A DNA stretch of 64,000 bases from Massilia sp. Root351 (GCF_001425045.1 NZ_LMDJ01000032.1:1126-65125), one strand, 5' to 3'; counted from the first letter of the stretch, positions 40,886 through 51,032 are shown. Translations and numbers: made by a program. Notes: a model not told the origin generated them from the letters alone.

Positions 40886-41425
40886 TCACTCGCCCGGGCC
40901 GCGACGCAGCAGCGGCTTCTTATCCTTGCGCCACTGCTCCAGCGTCATCGGTTCGCCGCTGACATCGTCGTCCACCAGGATCTCGCCGTCGGACTGCGCC
41001 ACCAGGAAGCTTTCCCAGCGCTGCGCCGCGTCGCTGCTGTTCTCGACGAAGCTGAGCTGATAATACTGCTTGCCCTTCACGGTGCGCAGCTGCGCGTCGT
41101 ACTCCATCAGCGCACCGCGCGCCTGGCCTTTCGATTCGGTCTCTATCCGGTCTGCCCACGCCTTCAGCTCCGGCAGCGCCATCAGCGCCGCCACCGCCTG
41201 CTCGCGGCTCAGCGCGCCCTTCGCGGATGCCGCTTGCACACCCGCTGCGCCTTGCCGCGGCGCACTTCCGGCATTGGCGGCTGCGGCCAGCGTGGCCGCC
41301 GGCGCGGCAGGCTGCGCCGGTTGCCGCTCCGAGTACAGGTAATAAGCACCCAGGCCAGCCGCCAGCAGCCCGGCCAGCGTCCCGGCAATCGCAGCGGTTT
41401 TGGAATTCGAAGAGCGCGGTGCCAT
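40886..41425 (-). CDS. Membrane-anchored protein of unknown function
   Basis: A 179-residue protein not recognised as a known family. A membrane helix at about 11-30 (AAIAGTLAGLLAAGLGAYYLY) is followed by an Ala/Pro-rich linker and a soluble part with WADRIETESKGQARGALMEYD, GKQYYQLSFVENSSDAAQRWE and FLVAQSDGEILVDDD. The latter resembles a small beta-rich domain exposed to the periplasm. No operon partner is apparent. Confidence 0.65.
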   Translation of the reverse strand: MAPRSSNSKTAAIAGTLAGLLAAGLGAYYLYSERQPAQPAAPAATLAAAANAGSAPRQGAAGVQAASAKGALSREQAVAALMALPELKAWADRIETESKGQARGALMEYDAQLRTVKGKQYYQLSFVENSSDAAQRWESFLVAQSDGEILVDDDVSGEPMTLEQWRKDKKPLLRRGPGE

Positions 41426-41494
41426 GTCGATGCAGCCTTGTCATAGTATGAGTTGCGGCCATACTAAACCAAGCGCACCCGCGCAGCAACTTGC

Positions 41495-42112
41495 TTATTG
41501 ACGGCTTCGGCGGCGGCGGAACAGGCCGATCAGGCCGAGGCCGAAGCCCATGGTGGCCAGGGTGGCCGGTTCGGGGACGGCGGTGACGGAGATGGCGTCC
41601 AGCGCGCCGCCCAGGCTGTCGCTGGCGCCCACGGCGGCGAACTTCAGCTCGCCGGCGCCGCCCAGGCCCACCAGGTTCATCTTGTAGACATTCCACGCGT
41701 TGCCCGCTCCGCCGTTGCCGGTGAAGATGCCCTTCGAAGCGCCATTCCAGAACACTTCGATGCCGTTCGACGCGGCTGCCACGCCTTCGCGCGGTGCGTA
41801 GGCGAAACTGAGGGCGTAGGTGCTGCCGGCCGAGGTGGCCAGCGTCTGGCTGATCCAGCTGTTGCCGGTGGTGTCCAGCTCCACGTAGCGCTGGCCGGCG
41901 TAGGCGTCGCCCGCGACGTGGTTGCGCACTTCCACGCCCAGCGCGCCCGCAGTCCAGCCCGCCAGGCTGCTGGTGATGGCCCAGGTGCCGCTGGCAACGG
42001 AACTGGTTTCAAAACCGCCATTGCTGACCATCTGGATGGTGGAGGCTTGGGCGCCGGCAGGGGCGAGGAAACAGGTGGCGAGGAGGAGGCGGAGCAGGCT
42101 GGCGGTCTTCAT
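41495..42112 (-). CDS. PEP-CTERM exosortase-sorted exported protein
   Basis: A 205-residue protein. The signal peptide is residues 1-24. A lectin-like DUF642/choice-of-anchor type region begins MVSNGGFETSS and contains AYAGQRYVELDTTGNSWISQTL. The C-terminus is a PEP-CTERM signal: VPEPATLATMGFGLGLIGLFRRRRSRQ in pattern (PEP, membrane helix, Arg cluster). An exosortase/EpsH would cut it for export and anchoring in extracellular material; that enzyme is not in this window. I start at MKTASLL (42112), although no clear Shine-Dalgarno sequence precedes it. A dyad lies upstream at 42139. Confidence 0.85.
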   Translation of the reverse strand: MKTASLLRLLLATCFLAPAGAQASTIQMVSNGGFETSSVASGTWAITSSLAGWTAGALGVEVRNHVAGDAYAGQRYVELDTTGNSWISQTLATSAGSTYALSFAYAPREGVAAASNGIEVFWNGASKGIFTGNGGAGNAWNVYKMNLVGLGGAGELKFAAVGASDSLGGALDAISVTAVPEPATLATMGFGLGLIGLFRRRRSRQ

Positions 42113-42138
42113 GGGCAGGATGTAGATAATTATCAAGA

Positions 42139-42154
42139 GGAAACAAGTGTTTCC
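42139..42154. promoter_or_regulatory. Dyad upstream of the PEP-CTERM gene
   Basis: GGAAACA (42139-42145) and TGTTTCC (42148-42154) form a 7-bp dyad with a 2-nt spacer, 27 bases before the start codon, next to AT-rich sequence. It could be an operator or a leader hairpin. Confidence 0.4.
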
Positions 42155-42217
42155 TGCAATGCATCGAGATTATAGCCCGGAATGACGCCGCCTGCACATT
42201 CCTTGTGCAAATAAAAA

Positions 42218-42245
42218 AACCCGCAAGGCGCGAGCCTTGCGGGTT
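42218..42245. terminator. Rho-independent terminator after groEL
   Basis: AACCCGCAAGGC (42218-42229) pairs with GCCTTGCGGGTT (42234-42245) around a 4-nt loop. On the minus strand the stem is followed by a run of T (A-run 42213-42219 on the plus strand). It is placed to end the groESL transcript. Confidence 0.9.
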
Positions 42246-42285
42246 TCTCAGCGATGAACCGGTGCGGTTCGGCGCGCTACGGCGA

Positions 42286-43932
<1,647 letters not shown>

Positions 43933-43961
43933 GTTCGGATTCTCCTGAAATTGCTTCTAAG

Positions 43962-44252
43962 TTATTTGTTTACAACAGCCATGATGTCTTCTTCGCGCAT
44001 CACCAGCAGCTCGTCGCCGTCGACTTTGACAGCCTGGCCGGAATATTTGCCGAACAGAACGCGGTCGCCCACTTTCACTTCCAGCGGACGCACTTTGCCG
44101 TCGTCCAGCACTTTGCCATTGCCCACGGCCAGGACTTCGCCCTGGTCTGGTTTTTCGGCGGCTGCGTCAGGAATGATCAGGCCGGATGCGGTTTTGGTTT
44201 CCTGGTCGAGACGTTTGACGATGACGCGATCGTGCAAAGGGCGAAGGTTCAT
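43962..44252 (-). CDS. groS: 10-kDa co-chaperonin GroES
   Basis: A 96-residue lid protein of the GroEL chamber. It starts MNLRPLHDRVIVKRLD and has the mobile loop ETKTASGLIIPDAAAEKP and the C-terminal EEDIMAVV. AAAGGAG stands before the ATG at 44252; a longer frame to 44270 is not supported. First gene of the groESL operon. Confidence 0.98.
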   Translation of the reverse strand: MNLRPLHDRVIVKRLDQETKTASGLIIPDAAAEKPDQGEVLAVGNGKVLDDGKVRPLEVKVGDRVLFGKYSGQAVKVDGDELLVMREEDIMAVVNK

Positions 44253-44342
44253 ACAAAACTCCTTTATCAATGGTGGTAAGTACCGTGTGGTGCCGATGAG
44301 GCAGCGGCCGGCGCTTGCCAGGCCGCTGCCTCGGAAATCTTG

Positions 44343-44369
44343 TTAGCACTCTCGGCTAACGAGTGCCAA
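44343..44369. promoter_or_regulatory. CIRCE operator (HrcA-binding)
   Basis: TTAGCACTC (44343-44351), nine bases, then GAGTGCCAA (44361-44369). It matches the CIRCE consensus TTAGCACTC-N9-GAGTGCTAA with one mismatch and sits directly downstream of the groESL -10 box, the usual place for HrcA repression. Confidence 0.95.
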
Positions 44370-44397
44370 TTATAGGGACGCTTATGCCCTATTTCAA
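44369..44397 (-). promoter_or_regulatory. Sigma-70 promoter of groESL
   Basis: On the minus strand TTGAAA (44397-44392) and TATAAT (44374-44369) are 17 bases apart. The -10 box abuts the CIRCE element. This is a housekeeping-type promoter rather than a sigma-32 one. Confidence 0.85.
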
Positions 44398-44571
44398 GAC
44401 AGGCATGAACTTATTTGATTGCCACCTATGGAAAACAGGGTCCAATGCCGCGCAAACCACACTCGGCTTTGCGCTGGCTCAAGCGTTATGCAATGGCATG
44501 AATAACAAGTTTTCATTTAAATCAAGCATGCCTAGACTGGAGGTGATAGCTCAATTGCGAGGAGGCCGTCC

Positions 44572-47500
44572 ATGTTCAAGTCATTGTTAGCCGGCGTCGT
44601 GGCCGGCTGCCTGCTGGCCGCCGGCCCGCCGGCATCAGCGCAGGCCGGCGGGCCGGTGCTGCAGCAGCCGCGCGGCGCTGCGCGGCCGGCTTCCGGCATG
44701 CCGGCCGCGCCGCCGGCGCCGCGCGCCACCGCCATCGAGGACGGCCGGCAGTGCAGCGTGATCGGCTTTGAAGGCGTGGGCGACACCGCGCCGATCCCGG
44801 AATTCGATGGCATTTCCTCGCCGGGCTGGCTGGGCCTGATCGACCAGGATGCCGGCGGCACCGGCAATATCGCGCAGGAGCCGTCGCCGCAGACGGTGGC
44901 CTTCTGGCTGGGCGGCGATCCCAGCACGCGCGATATCGTGCTGGGCAACAAGGCCTCCAAGGTCCAGTTGTATTACACCTCCTTCGTCAACGTGACGCTG
45001 CAGGCGCTCGATGAGGGCGGCAATGTGCTGGCCACGGCCAGCGGCGCGCCGAACGTCCGCGGCGGCGTGGGCGATCCGACCGGGGAGTTCAACCGGTGGG
45101 ATCCGCTGTCGGTGCAGGCCGACGGCAACCAGATCAAGACCGTGCGCGTGATCGGCAACACCAACCAGACCGCCATCGACAACCTGAAGGTGTGCGGCAC
45201 CATCGGGGTCGAGGCGGTGGAAATGACGCAGGCCATCCAGCAGTACCAGGACCTGGCTGCGCTCAAGTCCAGCCTGGGCGCCGGCCGCGAACCGCCGGTG
45301 CCGGTGGTGGCCGGCAAGCTGGGCGTGCTGCGCGTCTACATGCACAAGGTGAACGCGGTCACCACGGTGACCCTGCGCGCGAGCGGCCAGATCAACCAGG
45401 ACCGCACCGTAACGCTGCAACCGCAGTGCCAGCCGGAGGATCAGCGGCGCGAGCGCAACGGTTGCCGCGCGGTGAACTTCTACTTTGTCCCGCCGGAAGG
45501 GAACTGGGACGTCAACCTCAAGGTGGTCGATTCCGGCGGCAACGTGCTGCAGGAGCACGACCTGCCGTTCAAGAGCCGCAAGACCGATACCCTGACGCTG
45601 AAGGGGGTGACGGTGTGCGACGCCCGGAATGCGGCCGGGGTCTGGCAGTGCGCGCCGGCCAGCGCGCTGGCGGGCAACACCACGCTGCTGCGCAAGATCG
45701 CGCCGACCTCGGCGGTGGGCCTGGAGATCACCAACAGCGTGGTGCGGCGCGACGCCTCGGTGTACGCCGATCCGTTCGGCTGGTGGGTGGCGGCGGCCAA
45801 GGATGCAAACGATTTATACGGTTTCTTCGATTGGCTGTCGGCGCTGGGCGGCGAGCACCGCACCTACTACGGCATGGCGCGTACGGCGGCGCCGGGCGGC
45901 TTTGGCGGCGTTGCGCACGACATTCCTTCGCACGCCGCCATCGGCCGCAGCAGCGCGATGCGGCTGGGCGTGGAGACAGTGCGGGAGGTGGTGGCGCACG
46001 AGGTGGGCCACACGCTCGGCCTGCGCCACACCAACACCGGCGCGCCGGCCGCTGGCGCCGCGCCGCCGGGCTGCTACAACACTGCGGCGGATGCGGACAC
46101 CGACTGGCCCTTCGCCGACAACCGCATCCAGAGCGCGGCGCGGCTGGAGGTGGGCTTCGACGCGGGCAACGCGCGGGCGCTGGCCCCGGAGGACACTTTC
46201 GACATCATGAGCTATTGCGTGCCGCGCTGGATTTCGCCGCTGCGCTACAAGCGCGCCATGACGGCGCTGGGCGGCGGCGCGGTGGCCGGGCCCAGCATCG
46301 TGGCCGGCGGCCGGGACGCCGCCGTGGCGGGCCCGGTGCCGGCGCCGGCGCCGCGCGCCGTGGTGGACGGCGTGTTCTGGAGCGTGTCCGGCACTTTTGA
46401 GCCAGATACGCTGATACTGGACGCGCTGTTCGACGACGCGCGGCGCGGGCCGAACGACCGGGGTGAAGGCACGCACCGCATCGAAGTGCGCGGCAGCGGC
46501 GGCGCGGTGCTGTTTACGCGCGAGTTCACGCCGTCGGTGGCGCGCGCCGAGAGCCCGGATGGCGACCCGGCCGGCAATCCGGCCTTCTTCGAACTCATTC
46601 CCTACAACGCGGCTGCCGCCGCCATCGTGGTGCTCGATCCGTCCGGCGCCACGCTGGGCAGCTACACGCTGGGCGGCATTGCCCCGGTGGTGGAGATGCT
46701 GCGGCCGCTGGCGGGCAGCGTGAGCGGGGTGCAGGAGATCGCCTGGTCGGTGGCGGACCCGGACGCCGAAAGCGACCGCTACACCACCAAGGTTTACTAC
46801 TCGGCCGACAACGGCGCCACCTGGGCGCAGATCGGCAAGGAGGAGGCTGCGCTGACGCTGAAGGCCGACTTCGACACGCTGCCCGGCGGGAACGGCAGCG
46901 TGCGCATCAAGCTGGTGGTGTCGGACGGCGTGAACACCGGCACGGCCACCTCGCCGCCGCTGACGGTGCTGAAAAAGGTGCCGCAGGACGTGGCCATCGT
47001 GCAGCCGGCGCACGGCGCGGCCTTCGCGCAGCAGGCACTGGTACAGTTCGAGGGCCGCGCCTACGACGTGGACGACGGCATGCTGGACGGCGCGGCCATC
47101 GGCTGGACCTCCAGCCTGGATGGTGCACTGGGCACAGGCGCGGTGCTCAATGTGGGCACGCTGCGCGCCGGCACGCACATGGTGACCATGCGCGCCACGG
47201 ACCAGGACGGCAACACCGCCAGCGCCGCCGTCACGGTGCTCGTGGCCGGCGCGCCGCCGGTGCTGGCATTGCGCGCCGTGCCGCTGAATACGCTGCCCAC
47301 CACCTGCGTCCAGGCCACCATCACAGCGGCGGCGCAAGGCAGCGTGGCGCTGGCGCGGGTGGAGTACAGCCTGGATGGCGGCGCCGGCTGGACCGCAGTG
47401 CCGCTGGGCCAGCTGCCCTTCAAGTTCATCGTGCCAGGCAGCGGCTACTTCCACCTGGTCGCGCGCGCATTCGACGCGGCAGGGCAGGTTACCGCAGGCG

Positions 47501-47889
47501 ACGCCAAGTTCTTTGTCGACAGCGCCTGCGGCCAGAACGGCCCGCCGCGCGTGGACGGCGCGCTGGCGGGCCAGGGCACGGCGGCGCCGGGCGTGCTGTA
47601 TCTCGATGTCCGGCTCACCAACAACGGCATCGGCCCGGCGCGGCAGGTGCGGCTGGACTCGCTGGCCTTGCAGCCCTTGCTGGGCAGCGGCCTGCCAGGC
47701 ATCAACCCCATGTCCCCCACTTTGCCGCTCGCGCTGCCCGACCTGGCGCCGGGCGTCTCCACCACGGTGCGGCTGTACGTGACCGTACCGGCCACGCTGC
47801 GCCGCTTTTCGCTGATCGAGGGCGGCGCGCTGGTGGACAGTGCCGGCCGCGCGCTGCGCTTCTCTTCCAGTCACATGATCTTGCCTTGA
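44572..47889 (+). CDS. Large secreted metzincin-like metalloprotease
   Basis: A 1105-residue exported protein; signal peptide 1-24 (ASA|QAG). Residues about 60-210 look like a beta-sandwich of choice-of-anchor type. The catalytic region has the extended zinc motif HEVGHTLGLRH (476-486) and a Met-turn DIMSYC (about 545), the metzincin pattern. From about 690 to 1000 there are beta-sandwich repeats of Ig/Big type (APVVEMLRPLAGSVSG, SRYTTKVYYSADNGATWAQIG-like). The protease family inside the metzincins is not clear to me. A Gly/Pro/Ala-rich stretch links the parts. GGAGG precedes the ATG. It is followed after 13 bases by a PEP-CTERM gene, so the two may be made together. Confidence 0.8.
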   Translation: MFKSLLAGVVAGCLLAAGPPASAQAGGPVLQQPRGAARPASGMPAAPPAPRATAIEDGRQCSVIGFEGVGDTAPIPEFDGISSPGWLGLIDQDAGGTGNIAQEPSPQTVAFWLGGDPSTRDIVLGNKASKVQLYYTSFVNVTLQALDEGGNVLATASGAPNVRGGVGDPTGEFNRWDPLSVQADGNQIKTVRVIGNTNQTAIDNLKVCGTIGVEAVEMTQAIQQYQDLAALKSSLGAGREPPVPVVAGKLGVLRVYMHKVNAVTTVTLRASGQINQDRTVTLQPQCQPEDQRRERNGCRAVNFYFVPPEGNWDVNLKVVDSGGNVLQEHDLPFKSRKTDTLTLKGVTVCDARNAAGVWQCAPASALAGNTTLLRKIAPTSAVGLEITNSVVRRDASVYADPFGWWVAAAKDANDLYGFFDWLSALGGEHRTYYGMARTAAPGGFGGVAHDIPSHAAIGRSSAMRLGVETVREVVAHEVGHTLGLRHTNTGAPAAGAAPPGCYNTAADADTDWPFADNRIQSAARLEVGFDAGNARALAPEDTFDIMSYCVPRWISPLRYKRAMTALGGGAVAGPSIVAGGRDAAVAGPVPAPAPRAVVDGVFWSVSGTFEPDTLILDALFDDARRGPNDRGEGTHRIEVRGSGGAVLFTREFTPSVARAESPDGDPAGNPAFFELIPYNAAAAAIVVLDPSGATLGSYTLGGIAPVVEMLRPLAGSVSGVQEIAWSVADPDAESDRYTTKVYYSADNGATWAQIGKEEAALTLKADFDTLPGGNGSVRIKLVVSDGVNTGTATSPPLTVLKKVPQDVAIVQPAHGAAFAQQALVQFEGRAYDVDDGMLDGAAIGWTSSLDGALGTGAVLNVGTLRAGTHMVTMRATDQDGNTASAAVTVLVAGAPPVLALRAVPLNTLPTTCVQATITAAAQGSVALARVEYSLDGGAGWTAVPLGQLPFKFIVPGSGYFHLVARAFDAAGQVTAGDAKFFVDSACGQNGPPRVDGALAGQGTAAPGVLYLDVRLTNNGIGPARQVRLDSLALQPLLGSGLPGINPMSPTLPLALPDLAPGVSTTVRLYVTVPATLRRFSLIEGGALVDSAGRALRFSSSHMILP

Positions 47890-47902
47890 TAGGAGTAGGA
47901 AA

Positions 47903-48499
47903 ATGCACAACGTCTTGCACACCATGCGCGGCCTGGGCCGCCGTGTGGCCCTGCTGGCGGCGCTGCCGGCGGCCTTGCTGCTGAGCGCTGGGGCCGCCGC
48001 GCAATCCTGGAGCGCGGCCACCACGCCGGCAAACGGCCATATCGGCGGGCGGGCGGGCAGCGCGCTGTCCTGGGGCTACGAGATCGCCAACCTGGACGCC
48101 GCGCTGTGGCTGGTGACCACCGGCGTCAGCGCCGACACCTTCCAGTACGCTACGCCGACGTCGATGTTCCGCTTCCCGATCCTGGGGCCGGGACAGGCCG
48201 ACAGCATGCCGGCCAGCGGCGCCTTCGGGCTGTACGGCCTGACATGGCACGCCAACGCGCCGCTCGGCTACGTCAACCAGGGCAGCTTCCTGCTGACGGC
48301 CGAGTGGTGGAGTGGCGATCCGCTGGCGGGCGGCAGCTATGTGTCGGCCGCCGACAGCATGTGGCTGGACTACTCGGCCACCGTGACCAGCTTGCTGCCG
48401 GTGCCGGAGCCGTCGGCGGCGCCGCTGCTGCTGGCCGGGCTGGCGCTGCTGGGCTGGCGGCACAGGTCGAGGAAGTGCACCGCGCCTGCCAGGCGGTAA
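47903..48499 (+). CDS. Small PEP-CTERM exported protein
   Basis: A 198-residue protein with a signal peptide (about 1-34) and a C-terminal PEP-CTERM signal (VPEPSAAPLLLAGLALLGWRHRSRK). The middle is beta-rich with no known domain (MFRFPILGPGQADSMP). AGGAG precedes the ATG. It follows the metalloprotease gene after 13 bases. Its last 130 bases overlap, antiparallel, the end of the gene at 48370. Confidence 0.8.
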   Translation: MHNVLHTMRGLGRRVALLAALPAALLLSAGAAAQSWSAATTPANGHIGGRAGSALSWGYEIANLDAALWLVTTGVSADTFQYATPTSMFRFPILGPGQADSMPASGAFGLYGLTWHANAPLGYVNQGSFLLTAEWWSGDPLAGGSYVSAADSMWLDYSATVTSLLPVPEPSAAPLLLAGLALLGWRHRSRKCTAPARR

Positions 48500-48807
48500 T
48501 GGCCTTGCGCGCGCACCGGTGTGCCGGGCCCGATGGCCAGGCCCCGGCGCACCAGGTCGTCCGGGCAGCGCGCCGCGCCTTCGCCGGCGTGATACAGAAG
48601 ACGCACGTCCTGCCCCTGCACGCGCAGTCGCAGCGCGCAGGGCAGGTCGCGTTCGCAGCCGCGCATGTTCTCAAGCACTACTCCTTGCACCAGCGCATAG
48701 CCGTCCGGCTGCACGCGCAGTTCGTCCTGGACGGGCGCGGGCAAGATCGTCAACGGCAGGGCCAGCGGCAGTGTTAGCGCGCCCATCAAGCCTGGCACTT
48801 TTCCCAT
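48370..48807 (-). CDS. Small exported protein of unknown function, antiparallel to a PEP-CTERM gene
   Basis: A 145-residue frame with a hydrophobic N-terminus (LMGALTLPLALPLTILP) and four cysteines in GCERDLPCALRLRVQ, RCPDDL and LDLCRQP, spaced as if for disulfide bonds. Family not recognised. I start at MGKVPG (48807); AGGAGG lies slightly far upstream. About 43 C-terminal residues are low-complexity Ser/Ala/Gly and lie over the PEP-CTERM gene on the other strand, so the true C-terminus may simply extend until a chance stop. That the gene is real rests on its protein-like composition outside the overlap. Confidence 0.55.
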   Translation of the reverse strand: MGKVPGLMGALTLPLALPLTILPAPVQDELRVQPDGYALVQGVVLENMRGCERDLPCALRLRVQGQDVRLLYHAGEGAARCPDDLVRRGLAIGPGTPVRAQGHYRLAGAVHFLDLCRQPSSASPASSSGAADGSGTGSKLVTVAE

Positions 48808-48889
48808 AGTCCTGGGAGTCCTCCTAAATATGTGCATCATGCGCGTGTACCTGTTGACGCGGCTTCCCTTGCCATCCTATAGTTGCGGG

Positions 48890-49135
48890 ATGATTTCAGA
48901 ATTCCAAGAACTTTCCGACAAAATCGACCAGCTTGCCGAGATGAGCCTGGCGCTGCGCCGCGAGAATGCGGAGCTGCGCCATGCCAACGCCGCGCTGGCG
49001 GCGGACAATGCGGCTTGCCAGCGCCGCCTGGCGGAAGCGCACGCGCGCGTGTCGGCGCTGCTGGAAAAGATCCCTGCCATTGAAGGCGCCGCCGGCGCGG
49101 CCGCGGCCGCGCCGGTACCTGAGGACGTGCAATGA
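48890..49135 (+). CDS. Small coiled-coil protein, ZapB-like (TIGR02449-type)
   Basis: An 81-residue protein, MISEFQELSDKIDQLAEMSL..., that is predicted to be almost wholly coiled coil with an Ala/Pro tail. It overlaps zapA by four bases (ATGA), the arrangement seen for TIGR02449/ZapB-like proteins in many Proteobacteria. It probably acts with ZapA at the division septum. The ATG at 48890 is chosen because the coiled coil begins there. Confidence 0.75.
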   Translation: MISEFQELSDKIDQLAEMSLALRRENAELRHANAALAADNAACQRRLAEAHARVSALLEKIPAIEGAAGAAAAAPVPEDVQ

Positions 49136-49443
49136 TACATCTGGACGTAACCATCATGGGCCAGCCGTACCGCCTGGCGTGCAAGGAAGAAGAGGAGCGC
49201 GCGCTGCGCGAAGCGGCCAGCTTCCTCGACAAGAAAATGACGGCCATCCGCGACGCCGGCCGCGTCAAGGGCAACGACCGCATCGCCGTGATGGCGGCGC
49301 TGGGCATGGCGGCCGAATTCCTGTCCGCGCGCGCGCCGCAAGGCCCGTTGTCGGACATGTCGGTGCTGGACATGCAGGACAAGATGGCGGCCATGCACAA
49401 GGTGCTCGACAGCGCGCTGACGCCGCAAGAAAATCTGTTTTAA
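49132..49443 (+). CDS. zapA: Cell-division protein ZapA
   Basis: A 103-residue protein starting MIHLDVTIMGQPYRLAC, with EEEERALREAASFLDKKM and the long helix RIAVMAALGMAAEFL, as in ZapA, which bundles FtsZ filaments. Translation is coupled to the preceding gene (ATGA). The 6S RNA gene follows, as in most beta- and gammaproteobacteria. Confidence 0.93.
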   Translation: MIHLDVTIMGQPYRLACKEEEERALREAASFLDKKMTAIRDAGRVKGNDRIAVMAALGMAAEFLSARAPQGPLSDMSVLDMQDKMAAMHKVLDSALTPQENLF

Positions 49444-49491
49444 CGAACAAAAGGCCTTTCCCTGGCGGCGATAGAGGAGTAAACTCCGTGT

Positions 49492-49674
49492 CACCCTGCA
49501 GTGTTCGCGGATGCCATATATTCCTTGAACCATTTGTATGCAACGGTCGCGGAAATTTGTTTGATGGGAGTGAGCGTCGCTAGCCCGATGAACCCGAAAT
49601 TGAACTAACTGTGACCACCTGAGCCACCAGGTTCGGGATGCCGGCATAGCGGCACAGGCGGGGCTTCATTCCCC
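49492..49674 (+). ncRNA. ssrS: 6S RNA
   Basis: The gap after zapA holds a sequence with the features of 6S RNA. A closing stem forms between CCTG...GCGGATGCC near the 5' end and GGCATAGCG...CAGG near the 3' end; a central region contains CCTTGAACC and GGTTCGGG-like pairing segments. A possible -10 box, TAAACT (49480-49485), would place the 5' end near 49492, and a terminator follows. Position between zapA and the next gene is the standard ssrS locus. Ends are estimates. 6S RNA binds sigma-70 RNA polymerase in stationary phase. Confidence 0.85.
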
Positions 49675-49678
49675 AAAG

Positions 49679-49715
49679 AGCGGTTGCTAGCACTTCGGTG
49701 CGCAGCCGCTTTTTT
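49679..49715 (+). terminator. Rho-independent terminator after 6S RNA
   Basis: AGCGGTTGC...GCAC-TTCG-GTGC...AGCCGCT folds with a UUCG loop and is followed by TTTTTT (49709-49715). It ends 30 bases before the EVE gene. Confidence 0.8.
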
Positions 49716-49745
49716 ACGTCCCTAGCTTGCCTACCAAGGAGCGCC

Positions 49746-50204
49746 ATGGCTTACTGGCTGATGAAGTCCGAACCGGACGAGATGAGCATTGACGACGTAC
49801 TGGCGCGGCCGCAGTCCACGGTGCCGTGGTTCGGCGTGCGCAACTACCAGGCCCGCAACTTCATGCGCGACGGGATGAAGGTGGGCGACGGCGTGCTGTT
49901 CTACCATTCCAGCTGCCCGCAGCCGGGGATCGCCGGCATCGCCGAAGTGGCCAGCGCCGCCTATCCGGACGACACCCAGTTCGATCCCGGGAGCCACTAC
50001 TACGATCCCAAGTCCAAGCCGGAAGAGCCGCGCTGGCAGATGGTGGACGTGAAGGCCGTGCGCAAGACGCGCCTGCTGCCGCTGGCCGAGCTGCGCGCCA
50101 TCCCCGCGCTGGAGGACATGGTGCTGCTGCAAAAGGGCAGCCGCCTGTCCATCACGCCGGTCACCCCGGCGCAATGGAAAACCATCCTGGCCCTGCTCAA
50201 GTAA
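49746..50204 (+). CDS. EVE-domain protein
   Basis: A 152-residue protein with AYWLMKSEPDEMSIDD at the start, WFGVRNYQARNFMRDGMKVGDGVLFYHS and PGIAGIAEV, the marks of the EVE (PUA-like) fold. Family members are thought to bind modified bases in nucleic acids. AAGGAG precedes the ATG at 49746. It is convergent with lgt. Confidence 0.92.
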   Translation: MAYWLMKSEPDEMSIDDVLARPQSTVPWFGVRNYQARNFMRDGMKVGDGVLFYHSSCPQPGIAGIAEVASAAYPDDTQFDPGSHYYDPKSKPEEPRWQMVDVKAVRKTRLLPLAELRAIPALEDMVLLQKGSRLSITPVTPAQWKTILALLK

Positions 50205-50213
50205 GCAAGGAAG

Positions 50214-51032
50214 CTAGGCCGGCGCCGGGGCGGTGGCGGAGATGTTGCGCTTGTAGGACCACAGCAGCAGCACGATGGCGCCGACGATCATCGGCAGCGA
50301 CAGCATCTGGCCCGAAGAGATGGTGAAGCCGAGCAAGCTCACCTCGTAGTCCGGCGTGCGGAAGTACTCGGTGAAGAAGCGGGCGCAGCCGTACAGCAGG
50401 GTGTACATGGCGCCGACCGCCAGCCGCGGCCGCGCGTGGCGCGCGAACATCCACAGCATGATGAACACCAGCAGTCCGTCCACCAGCGCCTGGTAGATCG
50501 GCGACGGATGGCGCGGCATGGCGTCCACGTTGGGCCAGATCATGGCCCACGGCAGCGACGGGTCGGCATAGCGGCCCGGCAGCTCGGCGTTGATGAAGTT
50601 GCCGATGCGCCCGGCCGCGTAGCCCAGCGGCACCAGCGGCGCGATGAAGTCGTACACGTCCAGCACATTGCGCCCGGCCTTGCGCGCCCACAGCCACATG
50701 GCCAGCATCACGCCCAGGAAGCCGCCGTGGAAGGACATGCCGCCGCGCCACACGGCGAAAATCTCGAGCGGATTTTGCAGGAAGAAGTCGAAGCGGTAGA
50801 ACAGCACCTCGCCCAGCCGTCCGCCCAGCACCACGCCCAGCATGCCGTAGAACAGCATGTCGTCCAGGTCCTTGTTCTGCCAGCCCAGCCTGGCGATGTG
50901 CGGCTGCTTGATGCGCACCCGGCCCAGCGCCACGAACAGCGCGAACGCCAGCACGTACATCAGCCCGTACCAATGGACTTTGACCGGGCCTAGCGAGAAG
51001 GCGATGGGATCGGGCAGCGGGTGTATCAGCAT
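50214..51032 (-). CDS. lgt: Prolipoprotein diacylglyceryl transferase Lgt
   Basis: A 272-residue inner-membrane enzyme that attaches diacylglycerol to the lipobox cysteine of prolipoproteins. The Lgt signature GRIGNFINAELPGR is at 141-154 and HGGFLG precedes it; about seven helices. Its ATG overlaps the last codons of the LysR gene (ATGCTGA), so its expression depends on, or starts within, that gene. Only a weak Shine-Dalgarno is visible. Confidence 0.95.
   Translation of the reverse strand: MLIHPLPDPIAFSLGPVKVHWYGLMYVLAFALFVALGRVRIKQPHIARLGWQNKDLDDMLFYGMLGVVLGGRLGEVLFYRFDFFLQNPLEIFAVWRGGMSFHGGFLGVMLAMWLWARKAGRNVLDVYDFIAPLVPLGYAAGRIGNFINAELPGRYADPSLPWAMIWPNVDAMPRHPSPIYQALVDGLLVFIMLWMFARHARPRLAVGAMYTLLYGCARFFTEYFRTPDYEVSLLGFTISSGQMLSLPMIVGAIVLLLWSYKRNISATAPAPA

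Noticed and set aside
44363..44590. 75-codon frame between groES and the metalloprotease
   Set aside because: It overlaps the groESL promoter and the protease start in another frame and resembles no known protein.
45814..48024. 736-codon open frame antisense to the metalloprotease
   Set aside because: Arg/Ala/His-rich composition with no domain, opposite a clear zinc protease gene.
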